Origin: Plasmopara viticola
Taxonomy: Eukaryota; Oomycota; Peronosporomycetes; Peronosporales; Peronosporaceae
Assembly: GCA_001695595.3 (NCBI GenBank)
Contig: MBPM02000021.1
Location: forward strand, 1 to 64,000
Length of the DNA: 64,000 nt
Reading direction: 5' to 3'
Shown here piece by piece: positions 52,681 to 63,562 of this stretch. The notes under the pieces were generated by a model that did not search any database, was not told where the DNA came from, and saw only the letters and a program-made list of their open reading frames with translations. A program made the translations under genes and the position numbers. Each line of letters begins with the position of its first letter. Positions within the stretch are counted from its first letter, which is position 1.

Positions 52681-53139
52681 AGACGGTTGATGAGTGCACC
52701 ATTTCAGTCTTCGTAGCGAATGGAGTAATTATTTTAATGGATATCAAGCTTTCCTATCACCCACAAGCCACTTAACCTGTTCTTTATCCTCACATTTATC
52801 ATAATGCTTGGACCACAATGAGTCAGCAGACATGCTTTGCCAGCAGAGGCTTCAACGGCACAGCGCAAATTGCCAAATTCTGATCCGGCATCAAAAGCTT
52901 GATCAACGTTTATGTGGGAGAAACGAGTATGCGCTATGTAGTGACGAAGGGAGCGATGCGGAGAACAAGGTTTCGGTACATCGCTAATCTGGCACGCTGC
53001 TGAGAACGTGATATGGAAATTTCTTATTAAAGCACTTCTATGCTAAAATGGACAATCGCATAGGTGAAGTCTTTATCCGATGAAATGAGTGGTGCGAAAT
53101 TTTTTGCATGTGTGCTAGTGTGATGATTGCACCGCAGCC
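52681..53139 (+). other. CRN-HECT spacer, cassette 5, cut by copia E
   Basis: The recurring spacer sequence matches until GATTGCACCGCAGCCA (about 53139). There it switches to copia E sequence. No HECT gene follows. Confidence 0.55.
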
Positions 53140-53163
53140 AGCATCGAGGATCATGCTCCCGAC

Positions 53164-55077
53164 GTGGAAATGGATGAGGTTGGGCCAGAGTATGAAGTAG
53201 AGCTGTACCAGATGCCACAACTTACTCAACCTCCTAGTCCGGACCCACAGACCTTGGATCTGGCCCCTTATCACCCTCCTCCGCAAGCTTACGGTGAAGA
53301 TCGTATCGTTTTTCGGGCGGAGCCAGGACGGACAAGACGTTCGCGAGAGCCTGTCTTTCTTCTTACAGATGGCTTAAGTAATGAAGAGCAGAAGGTGGAA
53401 GAAAGTGACAATCCACCAAGTGCCAAGCGGGCCAGGATCGATGATGAAGGACTAATTGCTGAAGCTGTGTTAGCTTGTGCTGCTAGTGTTGACGAGGCGG
53501 ACGACGCTCCAACTACATATCGGCAAGCGATAAATAGCGACAACGCTCATGCCTGGCAAAAGGCAATAAATGCAGAGCTCAAGGCTCATGAAGAGAACGG
53601 CTCATGGACGCTTGTGCCGAAGAAGGAGAGCGTTCGGGAAATCGGATGCCGATGGGTCTTTGCGAAGAAGCGCAACGAATTGGGACAAGTGGTGCGCTAC
53701 AAAGCTCGACTCGTCGCCAAAGGCTTCAAGCAGAAATTTGGTGTTGACTTCTTCGAAACCTACTCGCCGGTAGCGAACATGAACTCTATCAGAGTTGTGT
53801 TGTCGGTGGTGGTTACGATGGGATACGTGACAGAGCAACTGGATGTCGACACAGCATTCCTAAACAGTGATCTCAAGGAAGAGGTATACATGGAAGTGCC
53901 TTACGGTACCGCCAATGCTGAAAACATGGTGTGCAAGCTGGATAAGGCAATTTGCGGTCTCAAGCAAGCTTCGAATGCACGGAAAATGACGATTCATGTT
54001 GTCTTCCTACAAATGGGCTTTCGGAGCAGCGGAGCAGATCAGTGCGTCTACGTCAAGGGCAAGAACGGCAACTATGTCTATGTTTACTTGTACGTGGACG
54101 ACATGATTATCGCTGCCAAGACGAGCAAGGAGATTGAAGATGTTAAAGTTGCACTCAAGAACTCATTCAAGATAAAAGAATTAGGCGAGGCCAAGTTTAT
54201 TCTTGGAATAGAAATCGACCATGATCGCAGCTGCAGCACGCTCATGATCCGTCAGACACGGTACATTGACGATGTGGTGAACAGGTTCAACCCACGAGAC
54301 GCGAAGGCAGTGGTTAACCCATCAGAAGCGGTTTTAAAGTTGTCAAAGATGCAATCCCCAACGGCGGACGTTGAGAAAGCAGAGATGCAGTCGAAGCCGT
54401 ACAGGTCCCTAATCGGATGTTTGCTGTACATCACGACAGGTACGCGTCCTGATATCGCGTATGTGGTAACACAGCTATCGCGTTTCTTGGAGAACCCGGG
54501 TCAGCAGCATTGGAAGGCCGCAATTCGCGTACTTCGTTATCTCAAGACGACGAGGGAGTTTGGGATCACCTACGACGGCAGCGCCAACGAGGTTCAAGCT
54601 ACAGCGTACACAGATGCGGACTGGGGCAGTAATATTGATGATCGGCGTTCGGTGTCAGGAATCATGGTCATGATCGGGGGCGCACCAGTGGTTTTTAAGT
54701 CGAAATACCAGCGGACAGTGGCGCTAAGCTCAGCGGAGGCAGAGTATATGGCTTTAAGCCTATGCACTCAAGAAGTACTGTGGGTCCGTGCGATTCTCAA
54801 GGATCTCGGTCACCAGCAAGTGGGAGCTACTTTGGTTTGGGAAGATAATCAAGGCGCAATAGGACTTGCTAGCAATGTTGGTTACAATACCAGGACCAAG
54901 CATGTCGACATTAAGCACCACTTCATCCGGGAGGCCGTGGCACGGGACATAATCGTGGTCAAGTACATCTCAACGGTGGACCAAAAAGCAGACATGCTGA
55001 CTAAGTCTCTAGGCAAAAAGCGACTCAAGTACCTGCTGCAGGATAGTGGTATTGGACCAAAGCGCGTACGGCACTAG
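53164..55077 (+). CDS. Copia E Pol fragment: linker, RT and RNase H (open, 5' partial)
   Basis: An uninterrupted frame of about 637 codons is open back to the junction near 53140, so its first codon here is not a natural start (the first ATG is at 53170). RT begins with GCRWVFAKK and ARLVAKGFKQKFGVDFFETYSP, has YVDDM near residue 310 and the FILGIEI block. RNase H has YTDADWGSN, SSAEAEYMAL and TKHVDIKHHFIRE. The usual YGLKQA block reads CGLKQASNARKM, so a tryptophan-containing segment is altered. It ends at 55077, then GGCGAGTGGGAG and the LTR. The open frame suggests the truncation is fairly young. Confidence 0.88.
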   Translation: MEMDEVGPEYEVELYQMPQLTQPPSPDPQTLDLAPYHPPPQAYGEDRIVFRAEPGRTRRSREPVFLLTDGLSNEEQKVEESDNPPSAKRARIDDEGLIAEAVLACAASVDEADDAPTTYRQAINSDNAHAWQKAINAELKAHEENGSWTLVPKKESVREIGCRWVFAKKRNELGQVVRYKARLVAKGFKQKFGVDFFETYSPVANMNSIRVVLSVVVTMGYVTEQLDVDTAFLNSDLKEEVYMEVPYGTANAENMVCKLDKAICGLKQASNARKMTIHVVFLQMGFRSSGADQCVYVKGKNGNYVYVYLYVDDMIIAAKTSKEIEDVKVALKNSFKIKELGEAKFILGIEIDHDRSCSTLMIRQTRYIDDVVNRFNPRDAKAVVNPSEAVLKLSKMQSPTADVEKAEMQSKPYRSLIGCLLYITTGTRPDIAYVVTQLSRFLENPGQQHWKAAIRVLRYLKTTREFGITYDGSANEVQATAYTDADWGSNIDDRRSVSGIMVMIGGAPVVFKSKYQRTVALSSAEAEYMALSLCTQEVLWVRAILKDLGHQQVGATLVWEDNQGAIGLASNVGYNTRTKHVDIKHHFIREAVARDIIVVKYISTVDQKADMLTKSLGKKRLKYLLQDSGIGPKRVRH

Positions 55078-55090
55078 CGGCGAGTGGGAG

Positions 55091-55345
55091 TGTTATTAAT
55101 ATGACGCCGCTGTTGATGTGACGTCACGACGAACCTTCTAGAAGGATCTAGAAGGATAGGCTCAGAGGGATTACGGCAAATACCGGTTGGGTACTGGTAT
55201 GATGATGACGTCATTAGATGACGTCACGAAGAACCTTCTAGAAGGATATAGAAGGATAGGCTTAGAGGTAGCACAGGGTAGCGAACTAAGGACCTAAATA
55301 TATTCACTTTACTTTTTGCCTTCTCCTGCGCGCAACAACTCAACA
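55091..55345 (+). repeat. 3' LTR of copia E (255 bp)
   Basis: It is the paralogue of 294-548, with the same three TGACGTCA palindromes (first at 55119-55126) and two TTCTAGAA cores. TG...CA ends are present. Confidence 0.87.
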
Positions 55346-55929
55346 GAATCCCACCGTGGACGAAAACTGACAGGTGATGCTATTTGGGGGGATTACAATT
55401 GGATAGTCAAAAAGTTGTTAGCTTGCGATAAATGCCGAAGGCACTGTCGTGAGGGAGTCGTTACAACACCTAGCCATAATTCGTCGGTGAGCGAAGCCCC
55501 TAATTAGGGGTAGGCAACACCTCGGCGAAGCCCAATGCAATTTGGGAGAGACGGTACTACTGGGTGGCGGAAAGCTGCAAGGATCGCTCGCTTGACTGTA
55601 GTCCTACCGAATCGGTATGTAAGATGTGACGTAGATTGGGTTAATCCGTGACCTCAAACAGGCGCAATTAGCATATCGGCTACGACTAATTCCAGGATTA
55701 AAAAAAACCTTAAAAGACGAAAGGCCAAAAATGCCAAATTGTTCAAAAGGTGCTAAGGCCGGAATAACGAAAGGCCGAAAGCACGCTTAAAAACAGCATT
55801 TTTGTGTTGAGCCACTTTGCAAAGGAGCTAAGAGGGTCATCCTTTCAGCTAAAATAGGACCCAATTGTGGCGGCTGCTAAAATGGGTCCAGGGTAACGTT
55901 GAGGGCACAATTAGCAATGTTGCTCCGAG
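55346..55929 (+). other. No gene; paralogue of 549-1132
   Basis: No supported coding frame. It differs from 549-1132 by scattered substitutions. The CCCCTAATTAGGGG inverted repeat is conserved. Confidence 0.4.
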
Positions 55930-58616
55930 TTAATTTTCATCGTAAAGAGAGCGTGCCGAAGCATTATTTAGCTGCACTAAGTCTTCATTGTGGAATTTTA
56001 GCCTTAAATTGCTGGTAGATATCAGTCTGGCTAGCAACTCAAGTAATTGCCGCAGTTTAGCACTGGAATGGCCTACACTTTTGCAGCATAAGTCTCGATA
56101 GAAGTGTTGTATGTGAAGCACTATAACAGCCTCGACTTGAGCGATAACTTCGATGATGTTGGCTTGAATCTCATGAAAGCGAAAATCATTCCTGTGCATC
56201 CACAAGCAACAAAGAACCACTACTCGAACAATGTGGAAAATCTCAAATAAACTATAACCGTAACGTGACTTGGCATGGTCGGTTGGTTCATGTTTGATAA
56301 TAGAACTGTCTCCCATTCTAGTGGGGCCCGTAAAAAGCCTCGGAAAGCATTGAGCCATTTGGATTAAACTTAAGTTACGAAATCGATACCAAAACAAGTG
56401 TGGGGCAGTCTCCAGATTATCACAACCATCATGGCAGGTTGAAACTGCAGCAGTGAGACGCTGAAGACGATAACCGAGAAATAAAGCGTTGTGCTGGAGC
56501 CGATAAAGAAGGTCGGAGTAGACTGGCAAGACATGTCGACCCAGTTTGTAGTCACGGGCCCACATAGTCGTATCAGGTCTACCTGAGACGCCGAGTCGAG
56601 AAAGGGGCAATGCTGGTGAATCAAAATTTTTCGAGTTCTTGTCACAATAAGCTCGGAAATTTCATAAGTATCAAAAGTCCAGGTGTGATGTGCGGCGTAA
56701 AATTTTGGCACTTGACTAGGCCCTATTGGATAAGAGTCTAGTGAACGCAGCAGAGAGCCGGCTTTGTCCAAAAAATTGTTGCATGAAATCGCGCTGACAA
56801 GCCGCCCCGAGCCAAATTGGCTTTAAAACGGAAAAGGTTTGTAGCCGTAATAGGTATTGGGCAAGCCTTGTATAGTTGCGCAGGCCTGAAAAGTCCTTGG
56901 GCAGCTAGTAATGTTACTAACCCCAGTGGCCTTGTAGCCCCGGCTAAAGTTCTACCACAGTTGCCGTAGGTAATATCCACATTATTTACAATGGGCATGG
57001 TTAGCTTGTCAAATTTGTTCGGATGCGTTGTAAGTTTTTTGCGAAATCGAGTATGCCATGTAAGAAGTACGAAGTGCCAATACGACCCAAGACTTGTTCA
57101 GCGATGGCAACGGTGTGATACCACGTGGTCCGGCCAATAAAAATGGGGGCGTAAAGAATATTATAGTCTTGTCCCCAAGGCGAAATTGCTCCATCGAAAA
57201 GTCGAATAATTGGGTCCGCCCAAGATGGTAAATTAGCCGGCCTTCTGCCAGCTAAAATCACTTTACATAGCATGTGAAGTTGAAGGCTTCAAATGGAGTC
57301 TAAAGTAGGTGACAAACCTTATCCACCTTGACTTATAGGAAGGAACCACCACTCGCGGGCCAGAGCGTCAAAAGACTTGAAACGACACATGAAGCGTGAA
57401 ATTAGTCGTGAAAGCTGATCTTGGAAGCCAGTGGACGGAATATAACAAACACTGGCCGTGTACCAAAGTACAGGTAGAATTATATGTTGAAGAATAACAA
57501 CTTGACTCCGTAAAGTCCTTGCGCGGTGAAGCCATAGCGAACACCGGTTTTCCATTTCCACAATAAGATGCTGGAGTCGATCAGCGTCCGAAAGAGTTGG
57601 TCCATAATAAATACCCAAAAGTTTGGTGCAGGCAGTATTGTCTACCACAACAACTCCCAGTGATAGAAGGTTTTGTCGTAATAGCTCATTTTCCGCAGTC
57701 CAAGGTTGAAAGGGAAGAATCACTGTCTTAGCCGTATTTAGACTCATCCTAGAGGCCTCACAAAAATTCCCTACCAATTTTAAAAAGTAACTGGTATCGC
57801 GTAAATCATGAAGGAGGTCGGTGCAGTCATCAGCAAAGCTGATAACTGTATGGGTCGAATCATTGAGTGAGTCGGAGTCACAAATTGAGTGAGTATCACT
57901 AATTGATTGAGTGGCCTATTGACTTTGAAGACCATAATTTTGAAGACCATAATTTTGAAGACGAACTCGAAGGAAATTAAGCAAAGACTCAATAAAGAGC
58001 ACAAATAATGCCGGCGATAATGGGTCCCCTTAACGGACCCCCCCCACCTAGTTTAGATGGGTCAAGTGGTTGGTCATTGAACATCAAGGAAGGAAGGGTA
58101 CCTGGGAAGAGGATTCGTATCCAGCGGCGGAATCGGTCCCCAAATCCATAGCGCATTAGAACCATATCGAGTGCGTCCCATACGACACTATCAAAGGCTT
58201 TAGCGAAATCTAGTGGATCGGCGCCAGCCGGGGAATTGCCACCCCCAAATAATTGGGTCAAAGCTTGAAACCGTAGATGTGCGTGGCGAATATCCCGGCC
58301 CGGTACAAATCCATATTGGTCCGGGTGAAGTAATTTTCCCAATACGGAGCCGAGCCTATGGGCCAAAATTTTGGGCCCGATTTTAGCGTCTACATTGAGT
58401 AATGAAATTGGTCAATAATTGCTGGGAAGCTTCCAATCGCCTTTTATAAAGAAGCGAGACTTGTACCCTCCGCTGAAATTTAGTCATTTCTCCCCTTTGG
58501 AATTGAGCAGCATGTATAACTTAGAATATTCTGCTCCAGAGGGGTAGATCTGTCGTATAATATTCAACAGGAAGGCCGCCCGGTCCCGGAGTTTTTCCAG
58601 TTGCCATGTGTGTTAG
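55930..58616 (-). pseudogene. LINE ORF2 remnant without copia insertion (5'-truncated)
   Basis: This is the uninterrupted partner of 1133-8203. On the - strand: the KTPGPGGLP entry motif near 58590, DQYGFVPGRDIRHAH, LDFAKAFDSVVWDAL (RT palm), the LNTAKTVILPF and LGIYYGP blocks (57777-57319), and the zinc-finger end with CHDGCDNLETAPHLFWY (56610-55930). Several frameshifts are shared with the left copy. The continuous sequence at 58225-58245 preserves the empty target of copia A. An 18-bp GAAGACCATAATTTT-type unit is duplicated near 57937-57960, unlike the left copy. Confidence 0.8.
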
Positions 58617-58835
58617 CGCCGCCGTGATATTAGTCGAATGGCAACGGTGTTACTATATCTTACACGTACAGTCATATTTTTTAGAAGAAGCACAAAGCAA
58701 GAATAAAGCTGTTTTTTCAACATGGCTGCTAATACAAGAAAAGCTCATTTCGTAAAGCTGACCTTATGAGCACGCGGCAGCCACCGCTAACTTATGGCTT
58801 TGTGATTAATGCCAAAGGAAATACGGTCCATGTGT

Positions 58836-60745
58836 TTACACACTCGGCAGATCCGTCTTGCCAACGATGTGAGCGAACGGGAACGGCCCAACAAATTCAT
58901 ACTGATTCTGCTTACGCGTCGACTTCTCCACTTCGGTATAGTCGAGATTCGAGTAGAACACTTTGTTTGCAGCATACGATTGTGCATGCCACTCAATTTC
59001 AAAGGTGTTTACGTAAAAGTTGCCAAATTGTGCCTTGTATCGCTGCAGCACCTCGTACGGGTAAAAGTAAAAGCCACACACGTCTGGATCATTCTCACGA
59101 ATCTCTTCCGGCGCGGGAGATAAGACGTACGCAATCTTCTGTGCCAACATTGGTGGTAAACATAACTCGCTTGAACTTTCTGTCACCGTATCGTACTCAA
59201 ACAAACACATGCGCAGCATATGGTCACCCCACCGTGTCGTGTTGCGTACAAAGTACGTGTAATTGTCATTCATTATACAGAAGTTGGGTCTGTGCAGCGC
59301 AGGTGCAACGGTTGCAGACTCACCTTCGCGTACAGTTCCGTCTCCTCCGACAGACACGACTCCACACCGCCACCGACAGTGTTCGAACGCTTTATTGGCA
59401 ACGGAATATTCATTCCGGAGTCGCTATGGTGCTTCACATCAATTACTTCAGCCGTGTTGCCACATTGGTACCAGTTTTCGGGATCATAGCTATTAGGACA
59501 CATGCTAGCCTCCTCCCAATCTGTAATCTCTTGCATCCAGTATTTGATACTGTGGCTGCCTCGCGCATGCTTAGGTCCGAGCGCAGGGTGGATGCCATCA
59601 AACCACGAGTTCTTCAGAATAAATCCTCCGGTATATCCTTGCTTTGTTCGAAAGAGATCATTGTAGCCCACTAAAGTCATGACGTGGCCACCCTCAGGAT
59701 TCATTACGTCACTTGTTATAAACTCACCGTTCATATTGTAACCTTCTCTGTAGTCGATAGAAATGCAACAAGTCGTCATCGCCAATTTCGGGGGGCATAG
59801 TGTACACGATTCCGAAGATGGATTGCATCGATCTTGTTTCGAGAGCTCACCTATGCATGGATAGTAGTGCGTCGTGTATGGTGTTGCAGTCGTAAGTGAC
59901 ATGGCTTGACGGTTCTTCATTAGCGCGCGTTTAATCACCCTTTCATCCATGAGCGTCTCCATTCTCTTCAATGCCAAGCTCAACGGGTTTCTTTTGCGCT
60001 TCTCAACCGTCAAACCAGCACATACAGTATCGTTGCCATCATTAGGGTAATAAGGACAGATGGAATGGGGGTAGATATTATCCTTCAAGCCATTCACTAG
60101 ATACATAAGTAGCGCAACTTCACCCCCCTCAGTCGTGTTCTTCCAAATGCCGTTACCCGGGATCAAACATGCATCTTGCTGCGGTGATCCAGGAGGGCCC
60201 GCACAAAGTCGCAGAACTTCAGCACCGTACGCCTGTTCCGAGATTGCCATGTACTCATCTTCCTCCAGCCACCCATTGGCAATTCCTTGTTGTCGGTAGC
60301 TGTTTTCTAAGACACCAACAGTAGCAAAATCCCAACACGTGCCACGTTCGTCTTGCGTCTTTAATGGAGTCACATGATCGACCGCAAATTTAGTTGGGAA
60401 GTCCTCGCTCTTTTTGAATTCTTTCTGGTTACTATTACTGTCGTGGCTTCATCTACTACAATCACAGAATGCATTGCATCCCTACAAATGGTTCGATTAG
60501 TCATGTTTTTTTAAAATAGTAAATGTTTCTCACAATTGCTCCTGCATCTTGACAATCGCTTCTTGATGAAGTACCAAGGATCTGTGCAGCGTGACTATGC
60601 AGCTTAGACTAGCGATTCCCACTACGAGAGCAACCACTATCGCCCCCCACGAAGGGCGACGGTAATTGTTATTGTTTGCGCGGTTGACAAAGGTGAGCTC
60701 TTCACACGCAAAGCCGACGGCCTCTGTTCCGTAATCCTTCGCCAT
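58836..60745 (-). pseudogene. Membrane C1A cysteine protease, least damaged copy
   Basis: Exon 1 is 60745-60534 with the MAKDYGTEAVGF start and a membrane segment (VVALVVGIASLSCIVTL). The intron is 60533-60482. Exon 2 carries the oxyanion Gln, catalytic Cys (GTCWDFA), ISEQAYGAE, catalytic His (GGHVMTLVGYND) and Asn (ILKNSWFDG), and a long cysteine-containing C-terminal extension (about 250 residues beyond the Asn) that is not part of the papain core and that I do not recognise. Two one-base losses break it, near 60435 (the TTVNRNQ region) and near 59285 (the RCTDP region). Correct length would be about 620 residues, much longer than papain. Confidence 0.85.
60482..60533 (-). other. 52-nt intron in the right protease copy
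   Basis: Donor GTGAGA, branch-like TGACTAATC and acceptor CATTTGTAG. It is shorter than the 73-nt intron of the + strand copy because of an internal deletion, which supports non-coding status. Confidence 0.7.
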
Positions 60746-60856
60746 TTTTCACCGATCTTGATCACTTTTATAATTATACTACTACTATTGGAGTACAAGC
60801 TGTGATATCCTGTTTCCTATTTTATGTAACATACTTCATTGTAATATTCTTATAGC

Positions 60857-63562
60857 TCAAGACAAATCGAAGCCTGCATTCGACTTGATAGCGTACAGCA
60901 GCTTTCTGCGCATGGCCTCTTTATTCGAGTACGCTGGCAGTTTCAGCAAGTTCATACATGTGGCACTAGATGGCAACCTTTCGTCGTCCTCAACACGCAC
61001 TTGATGAATGCAAATGCGCGGATCTAGTTTTGAAAATCCCAGCAATGGCTGACGTGAGCAACTAGTTATAAACTTAAGTAGCGCCGCGCGGTCTTCTCCT
61101 ATAAAATCCTCACGAACGATCTTCCAAAACCACACGATAATCTGTTGAGATGGGTGGTAGCCGCCACCGTAAACTGTGTTACGCTCCCAGTCGTCGATTT
61201 CGATATTTGTGGCAGTGCCGCCAATCAGCATCTGCAGCTCAGCAGGGGCAAACATTTGAATCCAAGCGCCCGGTATCAAATCACGAAAGCCCTTTAAAAA
61301 TGCCGCACTCTCTAAAGATGATTGCACATTTAGTTTGTAATTGGCCATCAAATGGATATACCGGATTCGATTGGCATTCGTGACGGGAATATTGGCTCCA
61401 TCAGGAACGAGATTCCGTGTCACCACTTCACCGAACTCCATTTCGTTTACACTGAATGTAAGGGCAAGATCTTCCACGTTACCATCGTAGAGCTTAAGGC
61501 GCATGAGAGATGCGTACAGCTCCGGGTCTAACGAGTGCAAAGCGTCTATATAATTGAACTTGCCGAGAAGTTTGTTCAAGAAAAATGCCGCAAACTGTGG
61601 CTCCACTAAAATATTTTCGTAGACAGCCTTAGCAAGAACACGACCGAGAAAGCGATAGCGGTCGAGTGACTCTTTACGTGTATCTACAACATATCGTGCG
61701 CCAGGATTCGGGTACAAAAGTGCTCCTCGGTTTCCAAAAGAAACCATACTCTGGCGAGAAAACACTCTTCGTAAGACAATCCATGTACTCTTTAAACACA
61801 CCACCGCCGTCAATCCCCGCCTCTTTCGAGCCATGCTCATTGATAAAGGTGATCTTAATTCGCATCTTGAGAGATGCAGGGGACATCGTGTCGCACACTT
61901 TCTGAAAAAAATCAAAGCTGTCGTTGACAATTTCATCACGCTTCACCCACACTTGCAAAGCTTGCGAGAACTCGTCACGAACGTTACCTAGCTTTGCCTT
62001 TCCGTCTTCTAGTAGTTTTTGAAAAAGCTGGACACGATCTCTAAAAGATAAGACTTGAGGGGTCGTAACGAGAATAAGAGCTGAGCATAAGGGGATGACG
62101 CCTTCCCATTCATCAGCATAAATATTGCGTGTGCATCGCGATTACCGTCTTCTTTCAGCAACTCAAGATCCACAATCTCCTTAATTACAGGCATTGAAGG
62201 CCACAGCCACGCACCATCAGGCATATAGCAGCGTCGGCAGTCTCGGTCGTACAATTGATTAAACAGCTTTATTGAGGACACAACTGCCGCAAATAAAACC
62301 AGTTTCTTCTCGTCCATGCTATCAGCTGAAAGCGTGTTGCTAAGGCTAATTGTCCAGCACGTGTCGTAGATAAACCGCTTTAAAAACGTTACAACGGTTT
62401 GAACTTTGTTTAACTTAAAGGCCAAGGCCCGTCGTAAAATGCTTTATCATCTAGACTCAGAAGCATGTGACTATAGACGACATTGAAAACTATCAGCACT
62501 TGCAATTGCTACGTCGATTGGTGAGCAAACCTGTAAAATGTTGTGGTGCTATGTTTTCAACTCTGGTTTTAATCCACTGCCACACACTGCAAACTAAACT
62601 TGCGTTGTTGGTGGTGTTGTCATAGGTGCCAGCATGTTGCTCAACGGTCATTGCACTTAAAAGAGCCAACAAAGCGGCAGGTGGATTTGCAAATTTGGCT
62701 GCCACGCTCAGTACGTAGGGTCTTCCAATTGACAACAACACGGTGCTCAAGAAGTGACAGAACCGTGGAACAGCATCCTCATCAGCAACATCTTGCTTAT
62801 CACCAAGATGCACCAATATGTCAAGGCATCGTGCACTAAAATTAGACTGGCAAATAAGCTGCCACTGAAGACGTACGCTCACCTCGGCTTCACCCAAAGC
62901 CATAGTACCACATCGAACTTCCTCGTCCGATGTTAAAACTCCAGTCGTAAGATACGTCGGGGGAGCGATCAGAACTTCTGCTTCATCCATGTTGCAATCT
63001 TCTTCAAGTGCCATAGGACCTTGCTCGAGTTGCTTTACATCGAACGCCCATTGCACTAATGAGGAAGTCACCAAAACCGACATGATACACGGGACGACTT
63101 TAACAAAAGCACTATCATGTGAGCAAATGGACGTTAGCTCAACAACATTGCCAACTACAATCGCGCGTTGCTGCCACGACATCGCTCTTATCGCATAACG
63201 ATCACAAAATTGCTGTAAAATAGACGCCCAGAACAGCCCCGCTGTCATTGTTGTGTCAATTACGGTCGTGACCACAAAGCTTGTAAGTATAGAGCTTACT
63301 GCACAAGGAGAAAGCAGAACTCTCTCTCCGAATGTCTGATACACGAAAAATTGTCGCCTTTGCTGGTCTTGAATCCACCACCGTAGTGTTTGAGCAGCAA
63401 TTTTCACAACGACTTGAGCCAACAGATCGTTTTCCAAACGTGATACACTCTCCCTCGCTTGCTTGTCAATGCACTTGCGCAGTGCATCAAATATCCCATA
63501 CCTTGTGGTAATAGCTCTTGTAAACGGCGTTACTGGGCTTGAATTCGAAACAGTATCTCCAT
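60857..63562 (-). pseudogene. HECT5, UBE3B/C-type HECT E3 ligase, - strand, broken
   Basis: It starts ATG at 63562 as in HECT1, 2 and 4 (MEILF-type start), then about 480 bp are missing: IQAQ sequence jumps to the AITTRYGIFDALRKC region. An open block runs 63572-62493. It shares with HECT4 the small deletion giving NRRSNCKC. Further breaks: near 62430, a 4-bp loss near 62080, and a one-base change near 61735 in the YGFF region. The C-terminal HECT part (61650-60857) is open, with IGGTATNIEIDDWERN and the catalytic Cys codon at 60958-60956 in SSATCMNLLKLP. Confidence 0.87.

Larger units (their letters stand above)
53140..55345 (+). mobile_element. Copia element E, 5'-truncated
   Basis: Only the linker, RT, RNase H, purine tract and 3' LTR are present. 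The 5' LTR, Gag, protease and integrase are absent. The left junction falls within the CRN-HECT spacer and the right part continues into the LINE-bearing duplicated segment. Its 3' end is paralogous to 1-548. Confidence 0.85.
54797..60745 (+). repeat. Segmental duplication, right copy (left copy 1-10101 minus copia A)
   Basis: Copia 3' end, LTR, non-coding flank, LINE and protease occur in the same order and orientation at 1-3423 plus 7815-10101. Alignment by eye is close throughout, with scattered substitutions and small indels. Copia A is the single large difference in the LINE part; the left protease also lacks about 88 codons. Confidence 0.88.

Noticed and set aside
58766..59674. 302-codon + strand frame opposite the right protease gene
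   Set aside because: It is antisense to the C1A protease, with low-complexity Ser/Arg/Thr composition typical of a shadow; the - strand carries the papain motifs.
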